NCBI GenBank assembly: GCA_022777485.1
Contig: JALFGC010000037.1
Coordinates: forward strand, 1 to 50,638
DNA from: Bacteroidales bacterium
GTDB lineage: Bacteria; Bacteroidota; Bacteroidia; Bacteroidales; Paludibacteraceae
Direction of reading: 5' to 3'
Length of the DNA: 50,638 nucleotides
Positions 25,956 through 34,670 of this stretch are shown piece by piece. Numbering within the stretch: position 1 is the stretch's first letter; each line of letters opens with the position of its first letter. The translations under genes were made by a program, and so were the position numbers. The notes under the pieces are model-generated. The model worked only from the letters and a program-made list of their open reading frames with translations, was not told where the DNA came from and made no database searches.

Positions 25956-26100
25956 GACCCTCCCCGCCCCTCCCTAAAGAGCACCCCAAAAATCAGAGAT
26001 TTTTCGGGGACCCCGCAAGGGAGGGATTTGAGAGAGATTAGTTTTAGTGAAACATTACTTATTGTATAAAAGTCTCCCTTTAAGGGAGATTTAGAGGGTC
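25956..26100. repeat. Family A palindromic element, full length, between padR and GIN gene
   Basis: Starts GACCCTCCCC and ends TTAGAGGGTC. The first hairpin has an enlarged loop (CCCCAAAAATC AGA GATTTTTCGGGG), the middle is GAGAGATTAGTTTTAGTG then AAACATTACTTATTG, and the second hairpin is CTCCCTTTAAGGGAG. It is open in the GIN gene frame. Confidence 0.8.
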
Positions 26101-26103
26101 GTA

Positions 26104-26430
26104 TTAGCCCGTTGTTACTTTCTGAATGGAAGCAGTGATAGCATTCCATTCTTGTTCCAAATCAGCGAGGAGGGCGGCTCCTTCGGGAGTCAAACGGAAA
26201 TACTTCCTCGGAGGCCCTTCTCGCGACTCCTCCCAGCGGTAGGTCAACAGACCGTTGTTCTTCATACGCGTGAGGAGAGGATAGACCGTGCCTTCCACCA
26301 CCAGCAAGTCGGCATCGCGCAACACCTCGATAACATCGCTGGTGTACGCTTCGTCACGGCTGCTGATGATAGACAGGACACAATACTCCAGTATGCCCTT
26401 GCGCATCTGTGTCTTGATATTATCAATCAT
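26104..26430 (-). CDS. PadR-family transcriptional regulator
   Basis: 108 residues, winged helix (MRKGILEYCVLSIISSRDEAYTSDVI..., then LVVEGTVYPLLTRMKNNGLL, PRKYFRLTPEGAAL), the compact PadR-s2 form without the long C-terminal coiled coil. It probably represses its own operon in response to an envelope or drug signal (inferred from family and context). Its ATG overlaps the last codons of the pspC gene by 8 bp, implying translational coupling. Confidence 0.9.
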   Translation of the reverse strand: MIDNIKTQMRKGILEYCVLSIISSRDEAYTSDVIEVLRDADLLVVEGTVYPLLTRMKNNGLLTYRWEESREGPPRKYFRLTPEGAALLADLEQEWNAITASIQKVTTG

Positions 26431-26620
26431 GATACTCTGCGGGCGGCATAATGATTAATAGGAGAATGTACAAAATGATGCCCGGGAAGCAAGCAGAGAA
26501 TAGGGATAATGCGGCATAGACCACGCGCACTACGGTGGGGTCGATATCGAAATACTCTGCCAATCCAGCACATACACCGCCAACCATCTTGTTGGCAGAA
26601 CGAGTTAGTTTTCTTTCCAT
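26423..26620 (-). CDS. PspC domain protein
   Basis: 65 residues: MERKLTRSANKMVGGVCAGL, then AEYFDIDPTVVRVVYAALSL and a membrane helix (FSACFPGIILYILLLIIMP). A minimal PspC module. PspC proteins sense or stabilise the inner membrane under stress. It overlaps padR and sits in the middle of the efflux/stress operon. Confidence 0.92.
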   Translation of the reverse strand: MERKLTRSANKMVGGVCAGLAEYFDIDPTVVRVVYAALSLFSACFPGIILYILLLIIMPPAEYHD

Positions 26621-26637
26621 AAATAAAATAAAGTTTG

Positions 26638-26734
26638 GACCTACCCCTGCCCTCCCTTAAAGGGAGGGAGTTGAGAGAAATTAGTTATACAATACTTATT
26701 ATTAAGTCTCCCTTGAAGGGAGATTTAGAGGGTC
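26638..26734. repeat. Family A palindromic element, between the TolC-like gene and pspC
   Basis: GACCTACCCCTG...CTCCCTTAAAGGGAGG, middle GAGAGAAATTAGTTATACAA then TACTTATTATTAAG, then TCTCCCTTGAAGGGAGA and TTTAGAGGGTC. Confidence 0.78.
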
Positions 26735-26741
26735 GTATTAA

Positions 26742-28046
26742 TTACAGTGTTCCTTGATAGTAGTGCAGAATCCGTATGCGGAAGAGGAGGTTGTAGCGGG
26801 CTTGCAGGCGTGTAGCAAGGGCTTGGGCATAGGTATTCTTCGCCTCACGGTATTCGTAGGCAGATGCTCTGCCCGCCTCCTGCTTCTGCTCGGCATAGCG
26901 CAGGGCTTCTGCCGCCGAACGCTCCGCCTCCATGGCGCTTTGCTCCTCCAGTTGCGCACTGAGGGCATTGTAGTAAGCTTGGTCTATCTCCTTACGCAGC
27001 GTCTGTTTCTGTTGGGCGAGTTGCAACTTGGCGTTGTCCACTGCCAGTCGCTGCTGACGCATGCGGGTGGTGGTCTGCATACGGTCGTAGAGCGGCACGG
27101 ATAGGTTGAGCCCGACGGAAGCGGTGAAATTCTCGTTCATCTGCTCGGCGAACGGCAGGTTGTCGCTGCCCTGCATATTGTAATAGCCTGAGCCTACGCT
27201 CGCTCCTGCCGAGAGCGTGGGGGAATAGGCGGCTTTGGCGGACTTGAGGGCAGCCTCCTGCGCAGCAATGGTATATTCGAGGGCAGTTATCTCAGGGCGG
27301 TAGGTGAGTGCGGCATCATAGACCTCCTGCGCGGAGAGGGGGAGCAGGAGCAGGGTGTCAGCATCCGATACGACTATGTCGAAGGAAGCCATATCCTGTA
27401 TGTCGATGGCTTGTGCGAGGTCGAGCAAGGCAAGTCGCAGTTCGTTCTGCTGCTGCACGAGGGCGAGTTGCTCTTTGGCTACCTGCGCTTGCAGGGTATA
27501 GAGTTCGCCTGACGCCAGTCGTTGTGCCGCCACGAGGGCAGAGTCGCGCTGCAACTTCGCTTGCGTGTCTGCTAATTGGGTGGCTGCCGTCTCTGTGAGT
27601 TGTCGGCAGAGCAACACTTGCAGGAACATCGTGGTAACATTCATCTTGATTTGCAGTTGCTGCGCCTGCAAGTCGGCTTCGCTCGCTTGCATGTTTGCCG
27701 CTGCCTCATCAATATTGAACTTCATCGCCAGCCCGTCGAAGAGCATTAGGTTGGCAGAGAGGTTGAAAGATGTCTGCGAGGAGTTCTGTATACGGCTGAT
27801 GTTGTCGGCACCGGTGCTTCGTCCGAAGCCCCATGACTGACCGATATTGCCGTATAACTCAGGGGAGATATTGGCTTTCGATTGCTTGTATGCAAGCCGC
27901 TGCGAGGCAAGGCGGTTCGCCTGTTGGCGCACAGAGAGGTTGTTCACCAAGGCGGTGTCGATACACTGCTGCAAGGTGTAGGGTGCAGCCTCCATACCTA
28001 TGGTAAAGAGGAGTACACAAGAGAGTATAAGAAAACGAAAACGCAT
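26742..28046 (-). CDS. TolC-family outer membrane efflux channel
   Basis: 434 residues; signal peptide MRFRFLILSCVLLFTIGMEA, then two outer membrane efflux protein repeats rich in Ala/Gln/Leu coiled coils (LQQCIDTALVNNLSVRQQAN; AYYNALSAQLEEQSAMEAER). It forms the periplasm-spanning exit duct for the ABC pump encoded just upstream. I start at the ATG at 28046. Short for the family but it appears complete. Confidence 0.9.
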   Translation of the reverse strand: MRFRFLILSCVLLFTIGMEAAPYTLQQCIDTALVNNLSVRQQANRLASQRLAYKQSKANISPELYGNIGQSWGFGRSTGADNISRIQNSSQTSFNLSANLMLFDGLAMKFNIDEAAANMQASEADLQAQQLQIKMNVTTMFLQVLLCRQLTETAATQLADTQAKLQRDSALVAAQRLASGELYTLQAQVAKEQLALVQQQNELRLALLDLAQAIDIQDMASFDIVVSDADTLLLLPLSAQEVYDAALTYRPEITALEYTIAAQEAALKSAKAAYSPTLSAGASVGSGYYNMQGSDNLPFAEQMNENFTASVGLNLSVPLYDRMQTTTRMRQQRLAVDNAKLQLAQQKQTLRKEIDQAYYNALSAQLEEQSAMEAERSAAEALRYAEQKQEAGRASAYEYREAKNTYAQALATRLQARYNLLFRIRILHYYQGTL

Positions 28047-28050
28047 TATC

Positions 28051-28073
28051 AATTATGAATTAGGAATTAAAAG
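28051..28073. repeat. Family B AT repeat upstream of the TolC-like gene
   Basis: AATTATGAATTAGGAATTAA; a variant of the blocks at 7815 and 16928. Confidence 0.6.
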
Positions 28074-28114
28074 TGCATCGGAACTGATATTATCCGCACA
28101 AAATCCTTCTCAAT

Positions 28115-28198
28115 CTCTGCAAGGGCGTAGCCCGCAGCAAGGCATTTTCCTATATCCTACTCGCATACGCTCGCGAGATTTTAGGGATTTTTGCAGAG
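28115..28198. repeat. Family F module (CTCTGCAA...TTGCAGAG)
   Basis: 84 bp with terminal inverted repeat CTCTGCAA / TTGCAGAG and inner GGGCGTAGCCC. Sister copies: 35532-35616 (inverted) and 47057-47139. Confidence 0.78.
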
Positions 28199-28208
28199 GA
28201 TAGTTTTT

Positions 28209-29312
28209 TTATTGTTCGGTTGTTGTCTCGTTGCCGCGGATGTGGTCGGTAGCGGTAAGTCCGTCGGTTACCTCTATCTGTATGCCATCGCTCAGCCCTG
28301 TGGTGATGGGATGGCGGGTGTAGGTCTGTTGGGTAGTGTCGGTGAGCAGTTGGACAAAGGTACTGTCGTTCTCGAAGGTTACTGCATACTCGGGCACGGT
28401 CAGCACTTGCTTGCGCTCGTCAAGCACTATCTCGGCGTTGGCGCTATAGCCCGCCCTAATCACCACGCTGTCAGGTATCGCTGCTGCCCCTTTTATCTCG
28501 AACATCATCGCGCCGTTGCTCTCTGTTCCTTTGGGGGCGATATACTCCAACGAAGCAGGGAAGCGTTGGTCGTTGAGTGCGCCGACTACTAGCGTCATCT
28601 GCATGCCTACGCGCAGTTTGCCCACCTCCGTCTCGTCGATAGAGCCCACGAAGAGCAAGTCTTGCATGTCGGCAATGGTGGCGATAGTGGTACCGTCGTT
28701 GAAGGTGTTGCTCAAGATAACGGAGTTACCGACCTTGACCGGCACATCCAGCACGGTGCCGGAGATGGTGGCGCGCACAATGGTGTTGGTGAAGCCGTCC
28801 GTTGCCTTCGCTGCCACGCCGTCGCGGGTGATGCTCAGGTTATCCTCTGCAGCCTGCAACTCCTCGCAGTCGGCGATATACTGCAAGCGGCTCTTGTCGT
28901 AGGTCTCCTGCGAGATGACTTGTTTGCTCAGCAATGCCGAGTCGCGACGGAAGACCTCGCGGCTGTTTTCTACATTGTACTTCGCCAGCCTTACCCGCGA
29001 CTCTGCCGAAGCCAGTTGCGCCATGTCGGGGATAACCTTGATTTTTGCGATAGGGTCGCCCACGCGCACTTGGTCGCCGGCTTCTTTGTACAGTTCGGCT
29101 ACGATACCAGAAATCTGCGGCTTGATAGCCACTTCGTCGCGGGGCTCCACCTTGCCCGTAACGAGTGTGGTGCGCTGCAAGTCTCTGCGCTCCACCGCCA
29201 GCACCTCATAGGAAACGGGCTCGGGGCGCGAGCGCAGCCAGAGAAAGACAAACACAGCCACTACGGCAATCAGTACTACGGACAACAGCGTCCATTTCTT
29301 CCAGTTTTTCAT
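28209..29312 (-). CDS. macA: MacA-like periplasmic adaptor (HlyD/RND MFP family)
   Basis: 367 residues. One N-terminal membrane anchor (LLSVVLIAVVAVFVFLWL), lipoyl/barrel-sandwich halves around 50-80 (VKPQISGIV-type: AIKPQISGIVAELYKEAGD) and 185-215 (TNTIVRATISGTVLDVPVKV), with an alpha hairpin between them, then beta-barrel and membrane-proximal domains. It couples the MacB-type permeases to the TolC-like channel. One base separates it from the upstream permease. Confidence 0.9.
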   Translation of the reverse strand: MKNWKKWTLLSVVLIAVVAVFVFLWLRSRPEPVSYEVLAVERRDLQRTTLVTGKVEPRDEVAIKPQISGIVAELYKEAGDQVRVGDPIAKIKVIPDMAQLASAESRVRLAKYNVENSREVFRRDSALLSKQVISQETYDKSRLQYIADCEELQAAEDNLSITRDGVAAKATDGFTNTIVRATISGTVLDVPVKVGNSVILSNTFNDGTTIATIADMQDLLFVGSIDETEVGKLRVGMQMTLVVGALNDQRFPASLEYIAPKGTESNGAMMFEIKGAAAIPDSVVIRAGYSANAEIVLDERKQVLTVPEYAVTFENDSTFVQLLTDTTQQTYTRHPITTGLSDGIQIEVTDGLTATDHIRGNETTTEQ

Positions 29313-29313
29313 A

Positions 29314-30555
29314 TTATTCTTCGTTTAATGCTTCAATGGGTTTTATAGCGAGGGCGCGTTTGGCAGGCAGGAGTCCGGCGAGCAAGCCTACGGCAATCAG
29401 TATGAGTAATCCGCCAAAGGCTACGGAGAAAGATACTTGTGTGCCTTGAGAGAACATCTCGTTGTTCGCCAGCAGCGGGGAGACGGCTTGCAGGATACCG
29501 ACACCTGCCACGATACCCAATACCCCCGACAGGGCAGTAAGGAAGGTACTCTCCGCCAGTATCTGTCCGACGATGGAGGCAGGAGAAGCCCCTATGGCGC
29601 GGCGGATACCGATCTCTCTGGTTCGCTCGCGGATGGTAACGAGCATGATATTGCTTACGCCTATCGCGCCGGAGAGGAGGGTGCCTAAACCTATGAACCA
29701 CACCAAGATAGTCAGTCCCATTATCAGCATGTCCACTGCCCGAAACTCTGCGCCGAGGTCCTGTCCCCAGAAAGCACGGTCGTCGTCGGGGGCAATGGTG
29801 TGTCGGCTGCGCAGCACATCTTTCATCTGCGTGAGTACGGTAGCTGCCTGCTCACCCGGCTTGGCTACGCCGAAGAGCATGTGGATAACATCGTTGCCAC
29901 CATAGGTGCGTTGGGCAGTGGTAAAGGGGATTTTTATTTGCTCGTTGGTATCGCCTCCTATTCCGAAGTGGCTCTCGCTGCGTGTCTGTACGCCTACCAC
30001 GCGGAACTGAATCCCACCCACGGTGATACACTGCCCCGTAACATCGCCGCCTTCGGGGAAGAGGTCGCGGTAGGTTTGGTCGCCAATAACGCACACCTTG
30101 CGCTGCTGCGCCACATCCTTTTCGTTGATGAACCTGCCGTATTGCAGCGGCGTACACAACGCCTGTTGGAAATTGTCGGACACGCCAAGGAGATTGTAAC
30201 TGCCCACTTTGTCGCCGCGGTGGGTGTTCTTCTCCCACGAGCCGATGAAGCGCACATAAGCGATGGCTTCGGCTGCCGTTGCTTCTCGCTCAAGGTAAGG
30301 GATGTCGCTATTTCGAATGTTCCACGCCCGCCCTTTCTGCAAGCCTTGGTAGGCTTTGCCTGTCTCGTTCGCACCCACGATACAGGAGTTGGTAGCCACG
30401 CCGGTCAACTGGTAGCGTATGCCATCCACAAGGGAGTTGCCCATGCCTACCAAGAGCAGAAGCATCATCATCCCCCAGAAGACTCCAAAGCCCGTGAGGA
30501 GGCTACGCGAACGGTTTCGCGCTATCGTTTCCCATATTTCGTTAAAGAAATCCAT
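29314..30555 (-). CDS. MacB-type ABC permease, second copy
   Basis: 413 residues; N-terminal helix (about 20-42), large periplasmic MacB-PCD domain (about 45-270), then three C-terminal helices of the FtsX fold with RERTREIGIRRAIGAS, the cytoplasmic coupling motif. No ATPase domain, so it needs the separate ATPase at 31936. Paired with a second, divergent permease, suggesting a heterodimer. Confidence 0.9.
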   Translation of the reverse strand: MDFFNEIWETIARNRSRSLLTGFGVFWGMMMLLLLVGMGNSLVDGIRYQLTGVATNSCIVGANETGKAYQGLQKGRAWNIRNSDIPYLEREATAAEAIAYVRFIGSWEKNTHRGDKVGSYNLLGVSDNFQQALCTPLQYGRFINEKDVAQQRKVCVIGDQTYRDLFPEGGDVTGQCITVGGIQFRVVGVQTRSESHFGIGGDTNEQIKIPFTTAQRTYGGNDVIHMLFGVAKPGEQAATVLTQMKDVLRSRHTIAPDDDRAFWGQDLGAEFRAVDMLIMGLTILVWFIGLGTLLSGAIGVSNIMLVTIRERTREIGIRRAIGASPASIVGQILAESTFLTALSGVLGIVAGVGILQAVSPLLANNEMFSQGTQVSFSVAFGGLLILIAVGLLAGLLPAKRALAIKPIEALNEE

Positions 30556-30570
30556 AATCTCGCTTCGCGA

Positions 30571-30650
30571 GGTAATAAGTAATTCGCCCTTCGGGCTATA
30601 ATAAGTAATATCTCACTGTGCATATTACTTATTACTTATTACCTATTACA
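30571..30650. repeat. Family D repeat between the two permease genes
   Basis: GGTAATAAGTAATTCGCCC, TTCGGGC, TATAATAAGTAATATCTCAC, TGTGCATATTACTTATTAC. Same family as 1441 and 31878. Confidence 0.7.
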
Positions 30651-30655
30651 AAAAA

Positions 30656-31867
30656 TCATTTCTCTCTCATCGCTTCTATCGGTTTAATCTTCATCGCGCG
30701 GAGGGCGGGGATGGCCCCTGCTACGACGCCGATAAAGACGATGATGGTAGTGGCAATCGCTACTACGGCGAGGTTGACGGAGGGGTTGAGCAGTATCTGA
30801 TTCTCTGCGCCTTGGGTGAGTTGCCCGATAAGAGCCACCACGCCCATGCCCAAAAGAACACCGATAACGCCAAAGGTGAGGGTGATAGCCAGCGCTTCGC
30901 CGACGACGCTCTGCATGATAGTCGCAGGCGGTGCCCCCAAGGCTTTGCGGATACCCAACTCCCTCGTCCGTTCACGGACGGACACGAGCATGATATTGCT
31001 GACTCCTACCCCACCCGAGATGAGGGTACAGAGCCCTAAGATGATGATAAAGAGACGGATAGCCGCCATCGCCTGTTGGTTCTGCTCCGCGCTCTCCTCT
31101 TGGCTCCATATACCTATTGCCTCGGTGTCTTCGGGGTGAATCTGCATAGGCGGGGCAAGGAGGGAGAAGATTCTTTTCTTGATATCGTGCGTTCCTGCAT
31201 GCAAGGTCATACTCATCTTTTCGAACTTCTTGTCGGTGCTGTATAGTGCTTGGTGCGTGGCAAACGGGATATAGACGATGGCACCGTCCCATTTCTCGCC
31301 TTGCTCGCATACGCCCACCACGCGGAAGAGCACATCGCCCACTGTAACATACTGCCCGACTATTTCCTCCGCCTCGCAGGAGAAGGCTTTGATAGCCCGC
31401 TCGTCCACCACTGCCACTTTCTTGTGCTCCGCCATGTCTATGGGGTCAAGGAAACGCCCTTGCAGAATCTGCTTGCGGTAGATGCGTTGGAAGTCCGGCT
31501 CCACGCCGATGATCTCCATCTCATCGCCCTCCGTGCGGAAAGTGGTCTGCCGGTAGTTGCTTGCCACGCGGGAGAAATACTCCACCTCGGGCATCTGCTG
31601 CACGAGCGTCGCCTCGCGGTCGGTGAAGCGGAGATAGCGCCAACGCGGCAAGCCTTTATACGCCATGTCCGTCCAGCGCGTCCATATATCCACAGAGTTG
31701 CTCAGGCGGTTGCCATAGTTGGCTTGCATACCGTTCTCCAGCCCGTTGCTCACGCCGAGGAGCACCACCAAGATAAAGATACCCCACACCACGGCGAAGC
31801 CCGTCATGGCTGTGCGGAACTTATTCCGCCGCAAGGATTGCAGTATTTCGGAGAGTAAATCTATCAT
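30656..31867 (-). CDS. MacB-type ABC permease, first copy
   Basis: 403 residues with the same architecture as the next gene: first helix (FVVWGIFILVVLLGVSNGL), periplasmic domain, and C-terminal FtsX helices with RERTRELGIRKALGAPPATI. The two permeases share layout but only moderate sequence. 68 bp after the ATPase gene. Confidence 0.9.
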   Translation of the reverse strand: MIDLLSEILQSLRRNKFRTAMTGFAVVWGIFILVVLLGVSNGLENGMQANYGNRLSNSVDIWTRWTDMAYKGLPRWRYLRFTDREATLVQQMPEVEYFSRVASNYRQTTFRTEGDEMEIIGVEPDFQRIYRKQILQGRFLDPIDMAEHKKVAVVDERAIKAFSCEAEEIVGQYVTVGDVLFRVVGVCEQGEKWDGAIVYIPFATHQALYSTDKKFEKMSMTLHAGTHDIKKRIFSLLAPPMQIHPEDTEAIGIWSQEESAEQNQQAMAAIRLFIIILGLCTLISGGVGVSNIMLVSVRERTRELGIRKALGAPPATIMQSVVGEALAITLTFGVIGVLLGMGVVALIGQLTQGAENQILLNPSVNLAVVAIATTIIVFIGVVAGAIPALRAMKIKPIEAMREK

Positions 31868-31877
31868 CTCGCTGCGC

Positions 31878-31940
31878 TCGGTAATAGGTAATAGTTAACA
31901 TCCCGCTGTGCATATTACTTATTACCTATTACTTATTACG
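31878..31940. repeat. Family D repeat between ATPase and first permease
   Basis: GCTCGGTAATAGGTAATAGT, then CCCGCTGTGCA and TATTACTTATTACC, as at 1441. Confidence 0.7.
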
Positions 31941-32604
31941 AATTTACAAGGTTGCCGTCTTTGATACGGATGATTCGTTGGGTGGTGTCGGCTACGGATT
32001 GTTCGTGGGTTACAATTATCGTAGTGATGCCCTCGGCGTTTAGTTGTCGGAAAACATCCATTACCTCCACGGTGGTCTTGCTGTCGAGTGCGCCTGTAGG
32101 CTCGTCGGCGAGCAGGACTTTCGGTTGTGCGACGATGGCTCGTGCGATGGCTACGCGCTGTTTTTGTCCGCCGGACATCTCGTTGGGCAAATGGTGCGCC
32201 CAGTCTTTCAAGCCCATGCGCTCCAATTGCTCCATGGCAAGCATATAACGCTGCTTGCGGGGGACGCCCTTGTAGTAGAGCGGCAGCGCCACATTCTCCA
32301 GCGCGTTCTTGAAATTCAGGAGGTTGAAACTCTGGAAGACAAAACCGATTAACTCGTTGCGCAGGCGCGCACCTTGGGTCTCGTTGAGGTCTTTGATGAG
32401 CCTGCCAGAGAGGTAGTAGTTGCCCTCGTCGTAGTTGTCAAGAATACCGAGGATATTCAGCAGCGTGGACTTGCCGGAGCCTGACGCGCCCATGATAGAG
32501 ACAAACTCGCCTTCGTGTATGTCGAGGCTGATTCCTTTCAGCACATGGAGCGCGTTGGGCGTGCCGAGATTGTAGGTCTTATGGATGTTTTCGAGGTGAA
32601 GCAT
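31936..32604 (-). CDS. ABC transporter ATPase (MacB/LolD type)
   Basis: 222 residues. Walker A GASGSGKST (about 38-46), Q-loop FVFQSFNLL, signature MSGGQKQR, Walker B VLLADEPTGALD and H-loop VTHE. Drives the paired permeases; with the adaptor and channel this is a complete MacAB-TolC-like tripartite exporter. The natural substrate is not evident; known relatives export macrolides, peptides, toxins or lipoproteins. Confidence 0.92.
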   Translation of the reverse strand: MLHLENIHKTYNLGTPNALHVLKGISLDIHEGEFVSIMGASGSGKSTLLNILGILDNYDEGNYYLSGRLIKDLNETQGARLRNELIGFVFQSFNLLNFKNALENVALPLYYKGVPRKQRYMLAMEQLERMGLKDWAHHLPNEMSGGQKQRVAIARAIVAQPKVLLADEPTGALDSKTTVEVMDVFRQLNAEGITTIIVTHEQSVADTTQRIIRIKDGNLVNS

Positions 32605-32606
32605 GG

Positions 32607-32680
32607 ATTATTTGACAATTTGACAATTTACTATTTGACAATTGCCATGCGGCGCATCATTGTCAAATAGTAAATTGACC
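32607..32680. repeat. Family C inverted repeat between PepSY-like gene and ATPase
   Basis: Perfect 18-bp inverted repeat AATTTACTATTTGACAAT (32625-32642) / ATTGTCAAATAGTAAATT (32659-32676), with a 16-nt loop. It could fold in the mRNA between the two genes. Confidence 0.8.
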
Positions 32681-32686
32681 CAATAT

Positions 32687-33121
32687 TTAGTCATCAATGT
32701 ACTTGAAGTTGCCGTTGAGGTCGAAGACAAGGTCTAAGTCGTTGTTGAGTTCTACCTCTCGTTCGCGGCGGTCAATGTGGTACTTCACGATGAAGGCCTG
32801 AGGAAACTGCGTGCTCACATAGGTTGCGATAGCCGGAGGCACGATACCGTCGGGTACGGCATTAGGCTTGCATTCGATAGTTTCTAAGGAGCCGTCGCCG
32901 TAGAACTCCATCCATGTGCCGTTGTTGAGCCTGACCTCGTACTCCTTGCTCATGCCGTCGCGCTCCCACTGAATCCATGCGATGTCGGATTGCGTGAAAT
33001 AGGTGGTGATAAACTGTTGCGCAGGCGCAGGTAATTCGTTGAAGGTCCCTACTTGGGGCTTGCTCGAGCAAGCATTCATCGTCAGCAGAAGGCTTGCCAT
33101 GATAAACATTAACTTTTTCAT
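32687..33121 (-). CDS. PepSY-like (DUF2874) secreted protein, putative lipoprotein
   Basis: 144 residues; signal peptide MKKLMFIMASLLLTMNACSS with a possible lipobox (MNAC), then two PepSY-like repeats (about 28-85 and 90-144) with alternating charged beta strands (WIQWERDGMSKEYEVRLNNG; YHIDRREREVELNNDLDLVF). Envelope protein of unknown role, widespread in Bacteroidota. I start at the ATG at 33121. It has its own promoter and reads into the exporter operon. Confidence 0.85.
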   Translation of the reverse strand: MKKLMFIMASLLLTMNACSSKPQVGTFNELPAPAQQFITTYFTQSDIAWIQWERDGMSKEYEVRLNNGTWMEFYGDGSLETIECKPNAVPDGIVPPAIATYVSTQFPQAFIVKYHIDRREREVELNNDLDLVFDLNGNFKYIDD

Positions 33122-33215
33122 AATCGTTTTTTTGATTTGTAACAGATTTATTAATAATAATGTGTAACTATCGATTTCCACACCCTCCTTCCTTGGTTTT
33201 CATGGAAATCTGTGG

Positions 33216-33246
33216 CAAAGGTACTGCTTTTATATGAACTATGCAA
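33216..33246 (-). promoter_or_regulatory. Promoter of PepSY-like gene and probably the efflux/PspC operon
   Basis: Minus strand TTG (33246-33244), 20-bp spacer, TACCTTTG (33223-33216). I found no comparable promoter between here and the end of the operon at 24584. Confidence 0.78.
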
Positions 33247-33668
33247 TACAAAGAACTACTTTTTAACCTAATTCTACCTATTTTCTTTATTTTGCAAAGT
33301 CGAGTTTACAAAATAGGGATATCCGCTGCGAGTAATCCCATGCGTGTTTTGGACAATTCTATTATGTGCGGTATGGAGTCGGCTCGGATAGTTTTTGGAT
33401 GCTTTTTTCTCTCGGGAAGGTCTCGCTTATGTTCCGATAATGTTCCGATAATGTTCCGATAATGTTCCGATATGCTCTTTGGAGTTTCTCGGGGGTATTT
33501 CGAGGCAGAAACGGGGGTTATTCGGAGGGCTACTCGGAAATGATTTATGCGAAAAACGGACAATTTTACAGATTGGACGGAAGTGATTCGGCAGGTTGAT
33601 TGGATGGCGGGCTCGAAAGGCAGGAAGAGTGGATTTTGGGGACAGATTTGCAAAAAACGACAAAATAA
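33247..33668. other. Intergenic region between divergent PepSY-like and WalJ genes
   Basis: No convincing gene; the short ORFs have no recognisable features. It contains the 11-bp TGTTCCGATAA array. Confidence 0.55.
33430..33472. repeat. 11-bp tandem array TGTTCCGATAA, four units
   Basis: Three perfect 11-bp units and a fourth truncated by one base. It lies between two divergent promoters and outside both predicted transcripts. Confidence 0.92.
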
Positions 33669-33700
33669 TTTGCGTATCTCAATTATTTTTTGTAACTTTG
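33669..33700 (+). promoter_or_regulatory. Promoter of the WalJ-type hydrolase gene
   Basis: TTTG (33669-33672), 20-bp spacer CGTATCTCAATT plus T-run, TAACTTTG (33693-33700); ATG 18 bp on. Confidence 0.86.
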
Positions 33701-33718
33701 CCGCCTAATTCGTGCAAG

Positions 33719-34579
33719 ATGAGACGGAACGACTTCATATTTCGTAGTTTAGCGAGCGGCAGTAGCGGCAATTGCTACTATTTGGGGACTCGCGAGCAAG
33801 GCATTTTGGTGGATGCGGGCATCTCTGCGCGCACCATACAGAAACACCTACGGAGTATGGGTTTGGACTTTGCGAACATCGCGGGTGTACTGGTGACGCA
33901 TGACCATGCCGACCATATTCGTGCCGTGGGGACTTTGGGCGAGCGCGTGCACCTGCCGATATACGCCACCCCTTTGATACATGAGGGTATAGACCGCAAC
34001 TACGGTGTGCGGGAGAAGTTAAAGACCTCGCGGAAGTACTTCGAGAAGAGTGCGCGTTGGGAGTTGCCACTGTTGTGCGCAGAGCACCACGAGGCAGAAG
34101 GGACTCCGGTAATGCAGATACAGACCTTCGACATCAGCCACGACTCAACGGAGTGCGTGGGCTATGTGATTGATTTTATGGAGCAACGATGGATGATAGC
34201 CACGGACTGCGGTTCGCCGAATGCGGACATGGAGTACGCGTTGCAGACATCGAACCACATCGTGTTAGAGGCCAACCACGACGAGCATATGCTGCTGAAC
34301 GGTCCTTATCCGACCTACCTGAAAGAGCGTATTCTGTCGCCTCGGGGACACCAGAGCAATGTAACCTGCGGGGAATTGCTGGCTCGCAACTACCATAGCG
34401 GCATGGAGCATATCTGGTTGTGCCACTTGTCGTTAGAGAACAATGACCCCGAAGTGGCATATCAGACTGTATCGGAGCGGCTTGCGGCAGTGGGCGTGCA
34501 CGCGGGGGAGGATGTGTATCTGGAAGCGCTACCGCGAACGCAGCCGAACGAAACGATGGTGTTGAACAAGAATGTATAA
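33719..34579 (+). CDS. Metallo-beta-lactamase fold hydrolase, WalJ/YycJ type
   Basis: 286 residues. Motifs FRSLASGSSGNCYYLG, VDAGIS and THDHADHI (zinc-binding HxHxDH), DCGSPNADM, and C-terminal HLSLENNDPE. Matches the YycJ/WalJ subfamily of MBL proteins, probably a nuclease/phosphodiesterase with a role linked to replication or cell wall in other bacteria. I start at the ATG at 33719, 18 bp after the -7 box; the longer in-frame extension crosses the promoter. Confidence 0.9.
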   Translation: MRRNDFIFRSLASGSSGNCYYLGTREQGILVDAGISARTIQKHLRSMGLDFANIAGVLVTHDHADHIRAVGTLGERVHLPIYATPLIHEGIDRNYGVREKLKTSRKYFEKSARWELPLLCAEHHEAEGTPVMQIQTFDISHDSTECVGYVIDFMEQRWMIATDCGSPNADMEYALQTSNHIVLEANHDEHMLLNGPYPTYLKERILSPRGHQSNVTCGELLARNYHSGMEHIWLCHLSLENNDPEVAYQTVSERLAAVGVHAGEDVYLEALPRTQPNETMVLNKNV

Positions 34580-34670
34580 TTTTTAATGTTTAATTTTTAA
34601 TTTGTAATTGCCTTACGACGGAAATAATTAAACATTACAAATTAAAAATTACAAATTAGTAATTCGCAAT
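34580..34670. repeat. AT-rich inverted repeat between WalJ and glycosyltransferase genes
   Basis: TTTTTAATGTTTAATTTTTA then ATTTGTAATT on the left, and AATTAAACATTACAAATT, AAAAATTACAAATTAG on the right. Another member of the AT-rich families. Confidence 0.65.

Noticed and set aside
25949..26149. Longer N-terminus for the GIN-domain protein
   Set aside because: The extra codons are a family A element read in frame; the ATG at 25948 begins the conserved N-terminus.
33241..33462. Plus-strand 73-codon ORF upstream of the WalJ gene
   Set aside because: No family features, no promoter in the right sense, and it runs into the 11-bp array.
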